A DNA stretch of 64,000 bases from Nissolia schottii (GCA_003254905.1 QANU01047381.1:573144-637143), one strand, 5' to 3'; positions 24,541-37,415 are shown, numbered from the stretch's first letter. Numbers and translations are program-made. Notes: a model not told the origin generated them from the sequence alone.

Positions 24541-26107
24541 TGGTCCAATTACTTAATCAGGTCGAACACACACCTAGGCCTCCATGCACTTTATAATATT
24601 TATATTATTATTTATTATCATTTTAAGAAAAATTAAATGTGTAAAAGACTTAATTTATGTCCTAATCAAGTTGACTTATTGAGTTCAAGCTGCTCGTGAG
24701 CATGTATAGAGCTAAGCCCAACCCTGTAAATTTGGCTCATTTGTTATCAAGCTGAGCCTAAGATTTCTTGAGATCGGCTCACTTCTGACCCTAGTTACAC
24801 TCATAGTTGGTATTAATTCATTAAGATCCTTATTTTGTTAGGGGATCTACTTTTCGTTGTTATTTTTGATAAAAACACAGTTTAAAAAATCATTTAATTG
24901 ACACTAAGATAGAAAAAATAGAGTGTATAGACAAAATTAACCTTCAGTGATAAGTATTATAGTTATTAATTGTTATAAGGAGTATGAAAGATAACATGTG
25001 TATACTTGTAAAAAATACATTTAATGTTCCTTTAATCTAATCAAATGACAATTAATATTAGACAAATTTTTGTTTAAAAAATGACAATAAAAAATGGACG
25101 GAGGAAATATTTCAACATAAACTTTGCATTAATCTCTTTCATTCATATCTACGGTTTATTTGAGTTTCAAATCAAATCAAAAGCTTTAAATTGTTATCCA
25201 AATATTAATTTGATTCAAATCAAAATTAAGAAAACCTTCCTACAATAATACGAAATCTGTTAGCATTTAATATATAAATATATATAGATGGAAATTTTCT
25301 ATTAAAAACCTCATTTGAGATATGTTGATATTTTTGATCACGCGTAAAAAATCAAGGTTTAAACCGAAAGAATCGTGGTTTCAGTGAGCTATTGGCTAAA
25401 ACAATAGTAACTATATCAACTTCCACTTAAACGAACGAAAAACCATAAAAAGGAGATCATGTTGTCAAGCTTTCAAGAAGGAAGACACTTTTCTTATCCA
25501 ATTTTGAAAAAAAAATGACAATCATAAATATTAAATACAGGAGGAAGCCAAGTTTGCGTTTTAGTTTTTGACGGTTTTTCTCTCTCCTTATTTTTCCTTT
25601 TCCAACCATCCATGATTTGTTATCAACCACTCATTACACCTTGGTGAATTTTCGTACATTAGCCGTTCTGGCAAAACCCTTTTAAGGCATTTTAGGCTGC
25701 GTTTTATTACTTAAACAAGATAGAAACACATAGACATATAGGAATATAAACATAAAAAATAAGAAAATAAGTCAATTTTGTATTATATTTGGTGACAGTA
25801 TATCACATACACTTATTTGTATCTATATCTTATTTGATTTAATATAAACAAAATAAAAAATACACTCAAAATGACTTAAAATATTTTTATTACATTAATT
25901 TAATAAAAAACAAATTATTCTAATGTATAAAACATACACACATTTTTTTGTCTTGGGGTTGAACATTTGGTTTGGCCCAGTAAACAAAAGCCGCATTAGT
26001 GCTCTATATTTCTGTTATATATACATGTAACACTAGCAATACAAGATATCCTTGAAAAGCATTGTGATTCTAACCACCATCACACACTCAACCTCCGTGA
26101 CAGAAAA

Positions 26108-26347
26108 CTAGATCACTGTCACTAAATAAATGGACACATTTTTGTAGGTGTTGGGGTGAAGAGCGACGCACAAAAGATGAGGATGGACTTTCAGTCCAAA
26201 ATCATGCCTCAGCTTCTGTTCGTCACTACTAACCTCAACCTCTACTGAAATGTGGTTGCAGATCGTAAGAGATTTAGGAATGTGACGTGCCCATAGGAGC
26301 TGGAATAAGAGGCAACAACACAAAGTGGCTGATATACTACTAGCCAT
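26108..26347 (-). CDS. Possible small secreted peptide (weak)
   Basis: A 79-residue frame starts MASSISATLCCCLLFQLLWA, which resembles a signal peptide, followed by a short mixed mature part with few cysteines. No known family, no clear TATA box and no homologue in the window. It could be a genuine small secreted protein, a remnant, or chance. Confidence 0.22.
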   Translation of the reverse strand: MASSISATLCCCLLFQLLWARHIPKSLTICNHISVEVEVSSDEQKLRHDFGLKVHPHLLCVALHPNTYKNVSIYLVTVI

Positions 26348-27183
26348 GTCAAATTAATTCAAGAAGAAGATGGGGTAATTTTGTTGTCCATTAAATGTAC
26401 TATACTACTATTGCTTAATTTCTTGCACCGCATATCTCTTTGTCTAATGGCCAAGCATTACACTAAATTAACGTTAGGTCACACACTGAACATTTTTTTT
26501 GGGTGAGCACTAGTGTTTTGCTTCATCGTCTTCAAAGAATTTTTAAAAAAGAAAAAATGGCCGTAAGAGATGGGAATTTTTGTGTTTTCATTTTTGGAGC
26601 CTGCAACTCTGTAATCACTGTTTTGTTAGGTGGAGAAGGGAACTTGAGCGCAAGTAGTGTTCAAGAATGTCACATCACATGCACCACAAATCATGGCTAC
26701 TCTTTTTCTGTCAACCAAATCAGATTCAAGCAAAACATAACTAGATACAGTAAAATACTTAAAAGCTTAGGCCTAGGAAGTAGGCCCTTTGAGTGTAAAC
26801 AAAACAACTGAAAAAGGGTAGTTCCTGGGTATATTGTGAAAGGAACTACGTCAATGTGCTCCACTAGTATGTGGAGGCAACTGAAATATTTGTATGGGTT
26901 TAATACAACTTGTGGTTCTTAAGTAGTAAGGTTACAAGTAATCAAGAGAAAGATAGTGTCTGCAAAAATTTATACAGTTTGCTTACTTTCTATATATTAT
27001 ATAACATGTGTGTGTGTTCTTCTTCCTTTTATTGGTATAATATTAGGACCCATTTTATTCAGTTTGCTCAATCCACAAAACCCAGATAGCAGAAATCATG
27101 GGGTGGAGCAGGGCCCTGTGATAATCTACAGAAGCTAAAAATGTAAGGTATACTATTCAAACTATTTTTTTTCTTTTTTGGAG

Positions 27184-30100
27184 TCAAATCCAGGATTGGA
27201 TGGAATAGTTGCATTTGAAGGAGTTCACCCCACTGATATGAGCAAAGATATCTGAGGAATCGACCATATCATCTTCATCTTTCACAACTACCTTCAAGTA
27301 CAAAATCAAAAAGGGATGTTAGGATTATGGAATTTATACCAACAAATAATTGTCTTCTTTTGACTAAGGCAAGTTGAATAAAAGTGTCTTGTTATTATTG
27401 ACTTCAATTATTGAATGTGTGCTCTAGGAATATTCTCACCTCTTCTTCATCATCTTCTTCATGGTTGCTACCAGCAGGTCTATTGGTGTCTCCAAAGTCA
27501 TCATTCTTTGCAAACCTTCCTCTAACTCGAGGCCGGCTATCCGCCAGAGTTTTGCGGCACGCATACTGCATATTTTGCATGAATTATGAGTTGAACTTGA
27601 AAATATGCAGTAAGAAATGATGCATATGCAAGTGAAATATCTTGCGTATCCATATTTAGCATCATGATATTTCCAAGTTTGTTTTAAGATGTGGATGTTT
27701 TGAGGAGGCAATGGAGTTTTGCTGAGAGTACCTTAATTTTCTTGCTGAAGTTTCTCTCATTTCTTTTCTTCATATATCTGTGAATCTTTTCTTTCCTTTG
27801 CTCAACAGAAAGTTTCCCAACCTTGAAGGTAGAGTCCTCCAAGTTTGAGATTTCCGGCGTCAAAGTGGCAGAGCTACTAGCTCCTGGCACTAGTTGCTGA
27901 TTCTCAGTGCTAAGTGCCTGGCAAAGAAATTACAAAATGAAAAGGAAAAAAAAGAAAGAAGAACAGTTATTTTATTGTTCAACACCACTAGTCCACTACA
28001 AACTTTTATGAACTTCAAGATAGAGGTTCTGGAAAGGGATGTGCAAAAAGAACCACCCCTGAAGTGGGTCTTTTCTAATGATTATGCTGTTAATTATCAA
28101 ACTTTGTTGAAAAAAGTGATTCCTTCCTGCTACTAGCCCAAATTTGTGCTACTTTTTAGAGGGTGACATTATAAAAGGGACTGATATGCTAGCCACTGTT
28201 TTGATGGATATATAAGCATCTATCTTCTATGGGGTATCAGCTTCTTAGAAATTTGTGGATCATGATTTGCAAAACTTCCCCCCTCTAATAACGGTTCTCT
28301 TAATTGCATCTCCATACATTGATTTAATAATATATCTAAAAGTGAAAAGTGACACTTAAAAGTGGATATTTGTTAAGAACCTCAATGCTGCAAACTATCA
28401 TATTTTACCAAGTTTGCAGCATCTACAAATTTTCTTTGAATGTTGGACTTGTTTTACCTTATGTCCTAATACAATATTGAACATTTAAACTAAGCATTTT
28501 TTCATTTGGTTTGTAGAGTGTTAAGCAGAAAGAAAATGAAATAGAACTTCTTAACTAAAAAATAGTTTGAAAAATTGGGGCAATACCTGAAGGTCCTGAG
28601 GGTTAAACACCCTCTGAATTGAATCTGTACAATACATTCCACCGTTATCCCCTTGGTATTCCAGTTCCTGCCTCTGAAGCTCAGATCCCAGAAGCATTCC
28701 CCCGCCAAACAATCCGGTGCGGTCGGCCGATAAGGCAGCTCCAAGTGGACCGCCAGGATTCATGTAGGCCGCCGCGGCTGCCATGCCAGCAGGATTGAGA
28801 TAAGTGCAAGAAGGAGATGAGGGGTTGAGAGGGACATAGGAAGGGACAGAGGTTATGCAGTCCTCCTCAAAGACAGAAGGCAGTGGGGCCCCCATGAGGG
28901 GCACTGCAACATTGTCAGCGGGATACTGAGAGAAGCCCTCCACAACTGAACATGCTGCTAGCTGAAGAGGAGCCTGCATAGAAGAGAAATCAAATTGGTG
29001 TTCTTGCTGGCTGCTGTTGTTGTTATTGCTGTTGTTTGTCATTGGTGGAAGGAACTGAGGGACACTAAAGTCTATGGAGGCTGAGATGTCATTGTCAAGG
29101 TCTTCTTGAGAATCAAAGATGATGGAGAGGTTGCTACTGTTGGTGTTGTTGTTTGTGGTTGTGGTGGTGGTGGTGGTGGTGGTGCTACTTGGTGTGGTCA
29201 CTGAGTTGTTGCTATTGGTATTATTATTGTTGTTGTTGTTGAACTTAGTTTCTACATCTAATGCTAGAGACATGTTCGTGGCATATGAAGAGCTCTCTTC
29301 ATAGCAACAATTTGAGCTTGAGGTGACCTCAGAGTTCTGAAGTGCCTCTGGGAAAAAATCAGAGTCACATAGCTCAAGGATTTGCGCGCTAATCGGGCTC
29401 GAAATCTCCTCCTGCAGAATCCATTGAAACAAGAGAATTGTGAACATCAACATGGCTAACCAGAAAAACCAAAAACTTACAACCCACCACTTCAGAATAA
29501 TTTTCTGTTAGACATTTTATAGAACAGGTAGAGGGCATTTTTTGCAATGTGGGAATGAACCCAATTCCATTTTCTTGTTGATAGCAAATGAGTGTGATCT
29601 GATCACATAGCAATCCCCTAATTTTGAACTTTCAAAAGATGATAATATTCTCTTATCAGTTTAAGCTTTAGTTTATTACATGTCTTCATCAAATAGCGAG
29701 CACTCTAACATGCATGTAACTATCAGTTATGTCCATCATTGCAAGTCATTTTCCTTAGAATAAAACAAAATAAATCAATTGTACAAAACCACAAGGGAGG
29801 CATTTTTCTGCATGCAAATCTAGCTAGTTGCATGGACCACCAGTCAATTGTGTTTATATTTGGTCATTGGAAAAGATAAAATAAATTCTCCAAAAGGGTA
29901 AATTGGCTTTGTTGAAAAGGATGTGCATCCTATGCCTTCATGTGAAAGTTGTGACATGTTGGAGCCAAAGTACCCAATTTTTGTACCATAGAAAGTTGCG
30001 TAAATAATGACATGCATGCTATTTTTTTGATTTTTTTTGCTTGATCTCGAATCGAGTACAGAAAATTTGAAGTTCATGGTCCAAATTAACATGTCCTTCA

Positions 30101-31003
30101 GGAGATTGGCAGCATGCATGCTATGTTAATTTTATTCAGTGTATGTGTATGGAATAAGAATTAAAAGTCACTCAAAGAAAACCATAATGCTACACATGTG
30201 AACTGTTTTCTTCAACTCCCTTCTCTACAACTTTAACTCAATAAGAATTTCAAAAAACAAATATTCCACAATAATGAAAGTAATGTTTGAATGGCTATCA
30301 CACAGGAAATTATGCACAATGAGATTAATATGCAATTCCCAATTTGCCCTCAGAAAATGACAATTTGGTGGCACAACATTGTCTGGATCGGAAAGGAATA
30401 TAATTGAAAAAAGGGCAAAGCCAAATTCTTGCATTATATGCTTTCACCAAACTTTATAAATTGCCAGAAAAGAACACATGCTCTTCCATCATGCAAATTG
30501 TCATGGAAGTATGGAAAACAATTTGAGAATGGGTGTTCTAGATTTCTAGAATAGCTAATAACCCTGATAGCTGTGGGAATAGAGCCAATTGGGGAGGAAA
30601 AAAAAACACAAACACAAGAACAAGCCAATCGTTCATGCATGAAGGAATAAGTGCATGGCATGTGAAAATGGATTACAATAATTAAATAAAAGGACAACAA
30701 AATTGTACACATCCTGATTCTAATAGATGAAAGATCAATTCCAAAAGAAAGATTACACAAATTGTATCACATGACCTCACAGTGGAAAAAAGAAAAACCT
30801 ATTTGGGATTAGGATCATCATGAGATGACATGGCGCAAAATCTAGCTAGAAACACACATGCGTTAACATTATCATAAAACATAACATATCATGAAAGATG
30901 GATGAAGATCACTATATATAGCAGGAGGGGGAATTACAATGGGAAGTTGTTGCTGCTCTGCCTTTGGTGGCTGCAGTGGCTGATCAAAAACATCCTGCAA
31001 CAT
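27184..31003 (-). CDS. CCT-motif family transcriptional regulator
   Basis: Five exons on the minus strand, 31003-30938, 29411-28587, 27917-27732, 27565-27440 and 27291-27184, all joining in phase 0 to 436 residues. The start MLQDVFDQPLQPPK leads into SPISAQILELCDSDFFPEAL. The middle has long Asn and Thr runs and acidic/hydrophobic segments, as in activation regions. A CCT motif covers about residues 338-380 (RKEKIHRYMKKRNERNF ... YACRKTLADSRPRVRGRFAK), split by intron 3. The C-terminus is acidic, then SSDIFAHISGVNSFKCNYSI. There is no B-box, so it belongs to the CCT-only (CMF/ASML2-like) group; CCT motifs act in DNA binding through NF-Y-type partners and in nuclear import. The product is nuclear by inference. 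Intron 1 is about 1.5 kb. Confidence 0.92.
29161..29190. repeat. Trinucleotide repeat encoding the poly-Thr run
   Basis: A GGT/GTG repeat on the plus strand corresponds to ACC/ACA codons of the Thr run in exon 2 of the CCT gene. Nearby GTT-type repeats (29215-29245) encode Asn. Both are likely length-variable. Confidence 0.85.
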
Positions 31004-31600
31004 GGTTGTGTGTAAAATGAATGTATGTATGTATGTATTCCCTCTCACAAGAAACGAGGCAAACCAAAGGGAAATTAGGCACCCCCAGAAAGAAATGAAG
31101 ACACAAAGGAAAAAAGAAGAAGAAAAGGGGTAATGATATATGTAAGTATATACGGAGATTATGTTAATTTAATTTTATATATATGTATATGTTTTATATC
31201 ATAGTGCATGCATATGGAAGAGTAGTGCGAAATGTAATGTAAGTTGGTGTTGCTGCTGCCCTCACTAAAAACAATGAGAAGGCACAATAATAATAAGAAA
31301 TTGAAGGGAAAGAACAGCAAAGAGACAGATAGAGAGAAATGGGAGGGAGTAGTTAGCTAGGAAGAAGGGAGAGAGTATGAATGAGGGTGTCAAAGACCTC
31401 AAAGGGGGGATTTGTTATATTGGTTTGATATATAGGGACAAGGTCAGCCTGCCACTTCTCTGGGCGTCAACGCGACCCTTGCGGTGGGCCATGACTTCTT
31501 CATGCCACGTGCCACTTCCCCTCAGTTGGATTTTGGGTTGACCAGGCCCCCTCTTATATATGCTATAATATTCATTCATTCAACAATCATTGTTATTGTT
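31004..31600 (-). promoter_or_regulatory. CCT gene leader and promoter candidates
   Basis: Minus-strand upstream region. Purine-rich leader with an ATGT-type microsatellite near 31020-31038. TATA-like boxes, read on the minus strand, are at about 31424-31433 (CCTATATATC) and 31553-31562 (CATATATAAG). A palindromic G-box CACGTG is at 31506-31511 and a W-box TTGACC is at 31538-31543 on the plus strand. Which TATA is used is not determined; the boxes are sequence matches only. Confidence 0.45.
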
Positions 31601-32084
31601 ATTTTTTTTAGATTATTTGATCTCAAAGTGATGATGATGCTAACGAATTAATTAATGTTCCCATCACATGGAAATTGGAAATTATATATCATGCTTGATT
31701 AATTGTTTGTATACACAATTGGTGACCAAGTTTAGTTCCCGTAATAACAAGGACGCTTATCAAAAAATTCACTTATTAAGAAGGAGAATAGCCTTTTAAT
31801 ATTTTATCTTTTAAATTATGAGAATGATGTTTCCCTGATCTTTGTTAATAAAAAAAAGTTTGCGCAGTTGATTTTCAAACACCGCCTACTCTTTGGTCTC
31901 ATCATGAAATGTTGCTTTATTTCCGACACATTTTTTTAAGAAATTAAGGTGTTTTAAGGCGTCACGTGTATGGTTTGGTATTATTATATATGATAAAGCA
32001 AATTTACTGAAACTAGATCCAAAGTTTAACAGGTATATATCTCCTAACAGATTTATGGTTGGTTGTTTCTCCCTTTAACCTTGT

Positions 32085-32265
32085 TTTGGAAAAGTTTGGG
32101 CGGGTAGATACTCGTATCCTATTAGAGTTTAGGTATATCTTTTTAAATGTTTACAAAAGTATTTATAGATCACTCATTAACAAGATTCTCACATTAATCA
32201 ATAGGATTTGAACTCTTGCCCTCATAGGATAAGAGTCTGATCCTTAACCAACTATATCAAATTGA
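32085..32265 (-). mobile_element. tRNA-derived SINE-like sequence
   Basis: On the minus strand, TGATATAGTTGGTTAAGG (32259-32242) resembles an RNA polymerase III A box and GAGTTCAAATCC (32215-32204) a B box, at tRNA-like spacing. Pairing needed for a tRNA is absent, so it is a SINE or tRNA relic, not a working tRNA. The 3' limit is approximate. Confidence 0.45.
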
Positions 32266-32310
32266 ATATAATACATCATATATAAAAAGACCAACACTAT
32301 CAATGTTTAA

Positions 32311-32370
32311 ATAATGCATTACGTTTCTTTTCACGATAAATCTAAATAACTTCTTCATATGTAATACTGC
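32311..32370. repeat. Dispersed repeat, copy 2 (pair at 16281-16350)
   Basis: Matches the segment at 16281-16350, from AATGCATTA through TTCTTTTCACGATAAATCTAA, with scattered substitutions. A-rich, purine-rich DNA follows in both places. A telomere-like GGGTTAGGGTTT lies downstream near 32640. Confidence 0.45.
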
Positions 32371-33222
32371 TTATAATCAAAATCTCAAAACGAAAAAAAT
32401 CATAAAAAGGAAAAAAAGCACCACAAAAGAGAAAAAATTGCAACCATAAAAGGAAAAAAAGACCATAAAGAGAAACATAAACATCCACAAGAGATAACAA
32501 AACACGCAAAAATAATTCTAAATAATGAAAAAGAAAAGCTGGTGGGGCTACCACCAAAAAATAACAATGACAACCCTCTCACTACCACTCACAAAAGCAC
32601 ATAACAGAAGAAGAGGGGAGAGAATAGAAAAAAAAAACAGGGTTAGGGTTTTTACTCTTTAAATTTTTAATTATTTACACATCAATATTGTTTCTTCTTC
32701 AAGTTACCCTTCATTAAACTTATTATCATGACCGAAAGTTAGTTAAAACTAATTATTATGACGTTTTTTTTTTCAAACCCTTTCGTCCCACACTTTGTAG
32801 ATATATATAAAACATCCATTCAAGTTTCTAATGGCATGGTAACAATGAAAAGTATTTTTTAAGGACCTAAGTAAAACTTCAGTCTGACACAAAAATCATA
32901 AACACAAAAAGGTCATTTATTTGATACTTTAAAAATTACATTGGTGACAATACCAATGCAATGCAAATTTAAGATTTCATAATATTGTCCAAACTCCTCA
33001 ATATTAAATCTACTCTCAATTGTATGATGTCTCTTTTCTCATTTTGATTCATCTTTGAATTATTTTCTTTTCAATTGACCACATTTTAAATATAGCTCTC
33101 AGCAGAGTTGCAAAATAACATTAACAAATTATATAAAATGAGAAAAATATGGATGTAGCTAAAATGTATTTGAGGTGGCTAAACTGAACTCGCATTCAAG
33201 AATAAAAGAAAACTGAACTCGC

Positions 33223-33225
<3 letters not shown>

Positions 33226-33258
<33 letters not shown>
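33226..33258. repeat. TA microsatellite
   Basis: Uninterrupted TA dinucleotides, followed by AAAT tetranucleotides. A second TA run lies at 33645-33674. Confidence 0.9.
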
Positions 33259-33267
<9 letters not shown>

Positions 33268-33641
33268 TAAAGTTAACGTCAAGTTACACCATTGTAATTT
33301 TATATAAAATATAACTTTTATCAATTTAACTGTTAAATTAAAACTATCTATTATATAGATCATTTGTTTCAAATTTTTAAAAAAGTATGAACATCAATAA
33401 GAGTATCATTAAATTGGTCTTATTTTCAGACATTTTAAACATATGTATCACATGGATCTTGATGTCTATAAATAGCAAACAATTATAGAATAATATAAAA
33501 ATATAACAATTTATAGACATAATCTATAAAATATGAACTTTCAATCCAATAACAGAATTACTTAAAAAACTAAGTTATTCAAAAGTTATTTAATGGTGTA
33601 ATAATTGCTTAAAGTCACACTGGCGTAACTTGATCTTAACA

Positions 33642-33678
<37 letters not shown>

Positions 33679-33779
33679 TGGTTCACGTCTAAATGAGTAT
33701 TTTAGGTGAGAATGTGAGAGTGAATTTTCAGTCATTGAATTGTATTTAATAGTGAGTCATGATAGTAACTTTTTTATGA

Positions 33780-34230
33780 ACAATGAATTTAATCGATCCA
33801 CGGTTGAATTGAAAGTTCTTATCAAGTAGATCAAACACATAAAATTCAATTCAATTTAAATATTTTTTTGATACTTCATCTTTCTACTTTAGTTTAACAT
33901 ATAATATAATTTTAAAAATATGAATAAAAGTATGAACTATTATATTTCATATCTATTGTTGTCCAATTTTTTTGAAAATTTATATAATTGATCTTCAATA
34001 CTATATCATATAATTCAACGGTTGGATCAATTAAATTCATAGTCTATAAAAAGTTATTGAGTAAAGTAAGTGTACCATGACTTAGAAATGGACCACTATT
34101 GTTGTTCAACTTTTTTGAAAATTTGTATAGTTGATCTTCAGTATAATATCACATAATTTAACGGTTGGATCGATTAAATTCATTATCTAAATTCATTGTC
34201 TATAAAAAGTTATTGAACATAATAAGTGTG
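33780..34230. repeat. Diverged direct repeat, left copy with internal duplication
   Basis: About 300 bases from 33780 to 34080 align in the same orientation with 35585-35885 (shared blocks around TTATCAAGTAGATCAA, AACTATTAKATTT, TTGATCTTCARTA, AACGGTTGGATC and AAAAAGTTATTGA). The last ~130 bases are repeated again at about 34095-34230, so the left side holds a tandem partial duplication. Confidence 0.65.
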
Positions 34231-34231
34231 A

Positions 34232-34671
34232 CTAAATACTTTTTTCACAAGGAATTTTGCTTGAATTGCATAATTGAAATTGCACGGTTTTGGTAATAAT
34301 TGGCTAGAAAAATTACTTATTTGGATCCTTATGAGGTATTTCTCTCCTGCGAAAGATATAAGTTTCAACACATTTTTCTTGTTCACACATGTTCGTGAGT
34401 AACTCGTATAGGGAGCGAAGTTACCTGAACACGAGTAAAGGGTAAGGAAGGCACCTAGACGGAAGCTCGGAGGCTTGGACAAAAGTTCCTGGAGAGAAGG
34501 CGGCGGCGGGGTGTACCTGCAAAGGCACTCTGATACTCAAGTAAGTACAAGCGTTAGGTGAATTCTCTAGGAATGGAATGAGTGATACGTGATGATCTTA
34601 GGAGGTCTTGTGCTTTTATAGATGAACTTGGAATGCTAAGGTAGAGATAAAGCGAGGAGAGTTCGCCTAAA
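34232..34671 (-). mobile_element. LTR-retrotransposon fragment next to gap
   Basis: In minus orientation there is a TATA-like box CTATAAAAGC (about 34611-34620), then about 80 bases later a pyrimidine-rich TTTGCAGGTAC preceded by GAGTATCAGAGTGCC. The same order (TATA, GTTGGAG..., TTGCAGGTACCCCC) is seen in the nested LTR at 38854-39281, so it looks like the promoter/R-U5 part of an LTR. The rest of the element is probably in the gap. Confidence 0.45.
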
Positions 34672-35520
34672 NNNNNNNNNNNNNNNNNNNNNNNNNNNNN
34701 NNNNNNNNNNNNNNNNNNNNNNNNNNNNNNNNNNNNNNNNNNNNNNNNNNNNNNNNNNNNNNNNNNNNNNNNNNNNNNNNNNNNNNNNNNNNNNNNNNNN
34801 NNNNNNNNNNNNNNNNNNNNNNNNNNNNNNNNNNNNNNNNNNNNNNNNNNNNNNNNNNNNNNNNNNNNNNNNNNNNNNNNNNNNNNNNNNNNNNNNNNNN
34901 NNNNNNNNNNNNNNNNNNNNNNNNNNNNNNNNNNNNNNNNNNNNNNNNNNNNNNNNNNNNNNNNNNNNNNNNNNNNNNNNNNNNNNNNNNNNNNNNNNNN
35001 NNNNNNNNNNNNNNNNNNNNNNNNNNNNNNNNNNNNNNNNNNNNNNNNNNNNNNNNNNNNNNNNNNNNNNNNNNNNNNNNNNNNNNNNNNNNNNNNNNNN
35101 NNNNNNNNNNNNNNNNNNNNNNNNNNNNNNNNNNNNNNNNNNNNNNNNNNNNNNNNNNNNNNNNNNNNNNNNNNNNNNNNNNNNNNNNNNNNNNNNNNNN
35201 NNNNNNNNNNNNNNNNNNNNNNNNNNNNNNNNNNNNNNNNNNNNNNNNNNNNNNNNNNNNNNNNNNNNNNNNNNNNNNNNNNNNNNNNNNNNNNNNNNNN
35301 NNNNNNNNNNNNNNNNNNNNNNNNNNNNNNNNNNNNNNNNNNNNNNNNNNNNNNNNNNNNNNNNNNNNNNNNNNNNNNNNNNNNNNNNNNNNNNNNNNNN
35401 NNNNNNNNNNNNNNNNNNNNNNNNNNNNNNNNNNNNNNNNNNNNNNNNNNNNNNNNNNNNNNNNNNNNNNNNNNNNNNNNNNNNNNNNNNNNNNNNNNNN
35501 NNNNNNNNNNNNNNNNNNNN
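34672..35520. other. Assembly gap (849 N)
   Basis: Run of N between an LTR-like fragment and a diverged direct repeat. Probably a repeat that could not be assembled; the open frame crossing it is an artefact. Confidence 1.
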
Positions 35521-35584
35521 ATGAGAGGATTCATTGACTCTATGAATAAGTTATGGTACATTTATTCTGCTCAATAATTTTTGT

Positions 35585-35885
35585 AGACATTGAATGTAAT
35601 TAATCTGATTGTTGAATTGCAAGTTCCTATCAAGTTGATCAAGCTCATAAAATTTCATTCAATTTAAAAACTATTTGATATTGCATCTTTTTATTTTACT
35701 TTACTTTACTGTATAATATGACGTTGAAAACATGAATAAAGTATTAACTATTAGATTTTATATCTACCGTTGTTTGTTTTTTCTAAAAATCGGTATGATT
35801 AATCTTCAGTATAATATCACATAATTCAATGGTTATATTAATTAAATACAATGTTGACTAAAAAGTTATTGATTAATGCAGCACA
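35585..35885. repeat. Diverged direct repeat, right copy
   Basis: Same orientation as 33780-34080 and about as diverged as an old duplication. The two copies bracket the LTR fragment and gap. Confidence 0.65.
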
Positions 35886-37415
35886 ATCTCCATGATTATT
35901 TTTTGGTAGCCCAATAGGTGAATTGAACCATTGATCAAATGTTTAAGGAATCCAATTATTTATCAACTGTGCTAAGTTTTGTTGGTCACAATTTCCACTA
36001 TTATTATCATTATTATTCTATTCACATAGAATAATATTAATCATAATTATTGTTTAAAATTTTTGGAGTATTGATTGTTAACCTCTCCCTTCGTAAAAAC
36101 GTAAAAATGAGAGAGAGGAGGTTAAAAAAAATCTCATATATATATTTGAGTTATTATTTTCATATCATCATACCATATAAATCTTTTTTCTATTAAGACA
36201 AAATGTATTAAATTAATAGTGAAAATTAGGAATATCATTTGGTTGTGAATAAATTTTGCAAATATTCCTAAAATAAGTGTGCTTGTAAATTCTATCATAC
36301 TCCCTAGTAAGGGTAGAGTTGTTCCAAATTTTGGTGATCCCCTAAACTTAAACCAAAAAGGAAGATAACGTTAATCAATATTTAACTAATATCCTTAATT
36401 AGAAAAATAAATAGGTAGTTAAGTACCAAACTTTCACGATGGATCTCTATCTGTTTGATAAAGAAGATATATATAACTTCCTTAAATTGGAAAGAGTTGA
36501 GCATAAGATATTTGTATGATAAATTTATGGCTCTCACATGAACTGTTGAGCTGTTTTGTCTTAAAGCAAAAAGACATCAACTCGCTTCTTGAGACACACT
36601 TATGCATGCACACTCATTTAGTCTTTGAGGTCATATATTTTACGATCCCGCTGTTTATATTTGTACAAAAGAAAATTGCCAGATATAAAAATAAATATTA
36701 CACAACAAAAAAAAATATTGTCACAAAAGAAAGATCCAAACAAAATGTATAATAAGGGTCGAAACTAAAGAGTTTTATAAAAAAAAAAGTTATTATAATG
36801 TATTTATCAAAATTAATTTTAGGGTTATATATATTGTAGCATATTTTGGTATTATCCTATGCTTTTACTCTCGTTTTTTCGTTTTTCAACAATTAAAAAA
36901 AAACTCATCAAACTTGTTATCATTGGATGAATTTTACTTTAAAAGTTGTTGAAATTGAAAAAACTGAGTAGCATGTCGAATGGTAAAAATTTGAGAGTGT
37001 CAAAGATGATTCTCTAAACCATAAAAATAGTTAATGAAAGAATTTTTCTTAATCAAAATTTTCAACAATCTTCCTCTTAAACTTATTAAAAGATAACTAA
37101 CAAGAAATTAAACTTTCATCACATTTATGAAATAATTCCTTACAAAATTCTTGCTAAAAAATAATTATTGGTCGTAATAGTCAAAACAAAAAGAGTTCAT
37201 ATAATAAAAACTCAAAACAATTAACCAATCAAAGTATAAAATCTGTCAAAACCGATAAGTTGTGGATAAGCTACTCATTTCATAGTGATTAACATTAAGT
37301 TGACGTTGAACTTGTTTTTTAATGTACAATAAAATTATTAAAAAATGTTTAAGAGTAGATATATAAAAGTATGTTGTAATATATACATATGTGAAGAAAG
37401 GTTAAAAAATAAAAA

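Larger units (their letters stand above)
21000..24805. mobile_element. Possible composite element with hAT-like ends
   Basis: Near 21000 the sequence reads TAGGATTGAAAGTGAGTTAA; near 24800, in complement, TAGGGTCAGAAGTGAGCCGA. Beyond these ends both sides have GAGCT/GCTCA-rich stretches, as in hAT-type repeats with ends of the form GGGTGAGC. The LINE and the solo LTR lie inside. No convincing 8-bp duplication was found. Confidence 0.3.
13220..27183. other. Long TE-rich intergenic region
   Basis: About 14 kb without a supported intact gene. It contains TA/CA microsatellites near 14277-14310, MITE-like segments (15006-15465, 16712-17001, 17112-18178), a GAGT repeat near 18331, one copy of the three-copy MITE family (20332-20541), a decayed LINE split by a solo LTR (21240-24540), a short assembly gap and a weak secreted-peptide frame (26108-26347). 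The rest is AT-rich with nothing recognisable. Confidence 0.6.

Noticed and set aside
26503..26811. 102-codon plus-strand frame
   Set aside because: No recognisable domain, signal or splice context; composition looks non-coding.
29119..29304. Plus-strand frame with long Val and Leu runs
   Set aside because: It is the antisense shadow of the Thr/Asn codon repeats in exon 2 of the CCT gene.
32640..32655. GGGTTAGGGTTT telomere-like motif
   Set aside because: Only one and a half repeats; such motifs are common in plant promoters and repeats and do not indicate an internal telomere.
34554..35561. 335-codon minus-strand frame
   Set aside because: Most of it is the 849-N gap; only short unrelated ends are real sequence.
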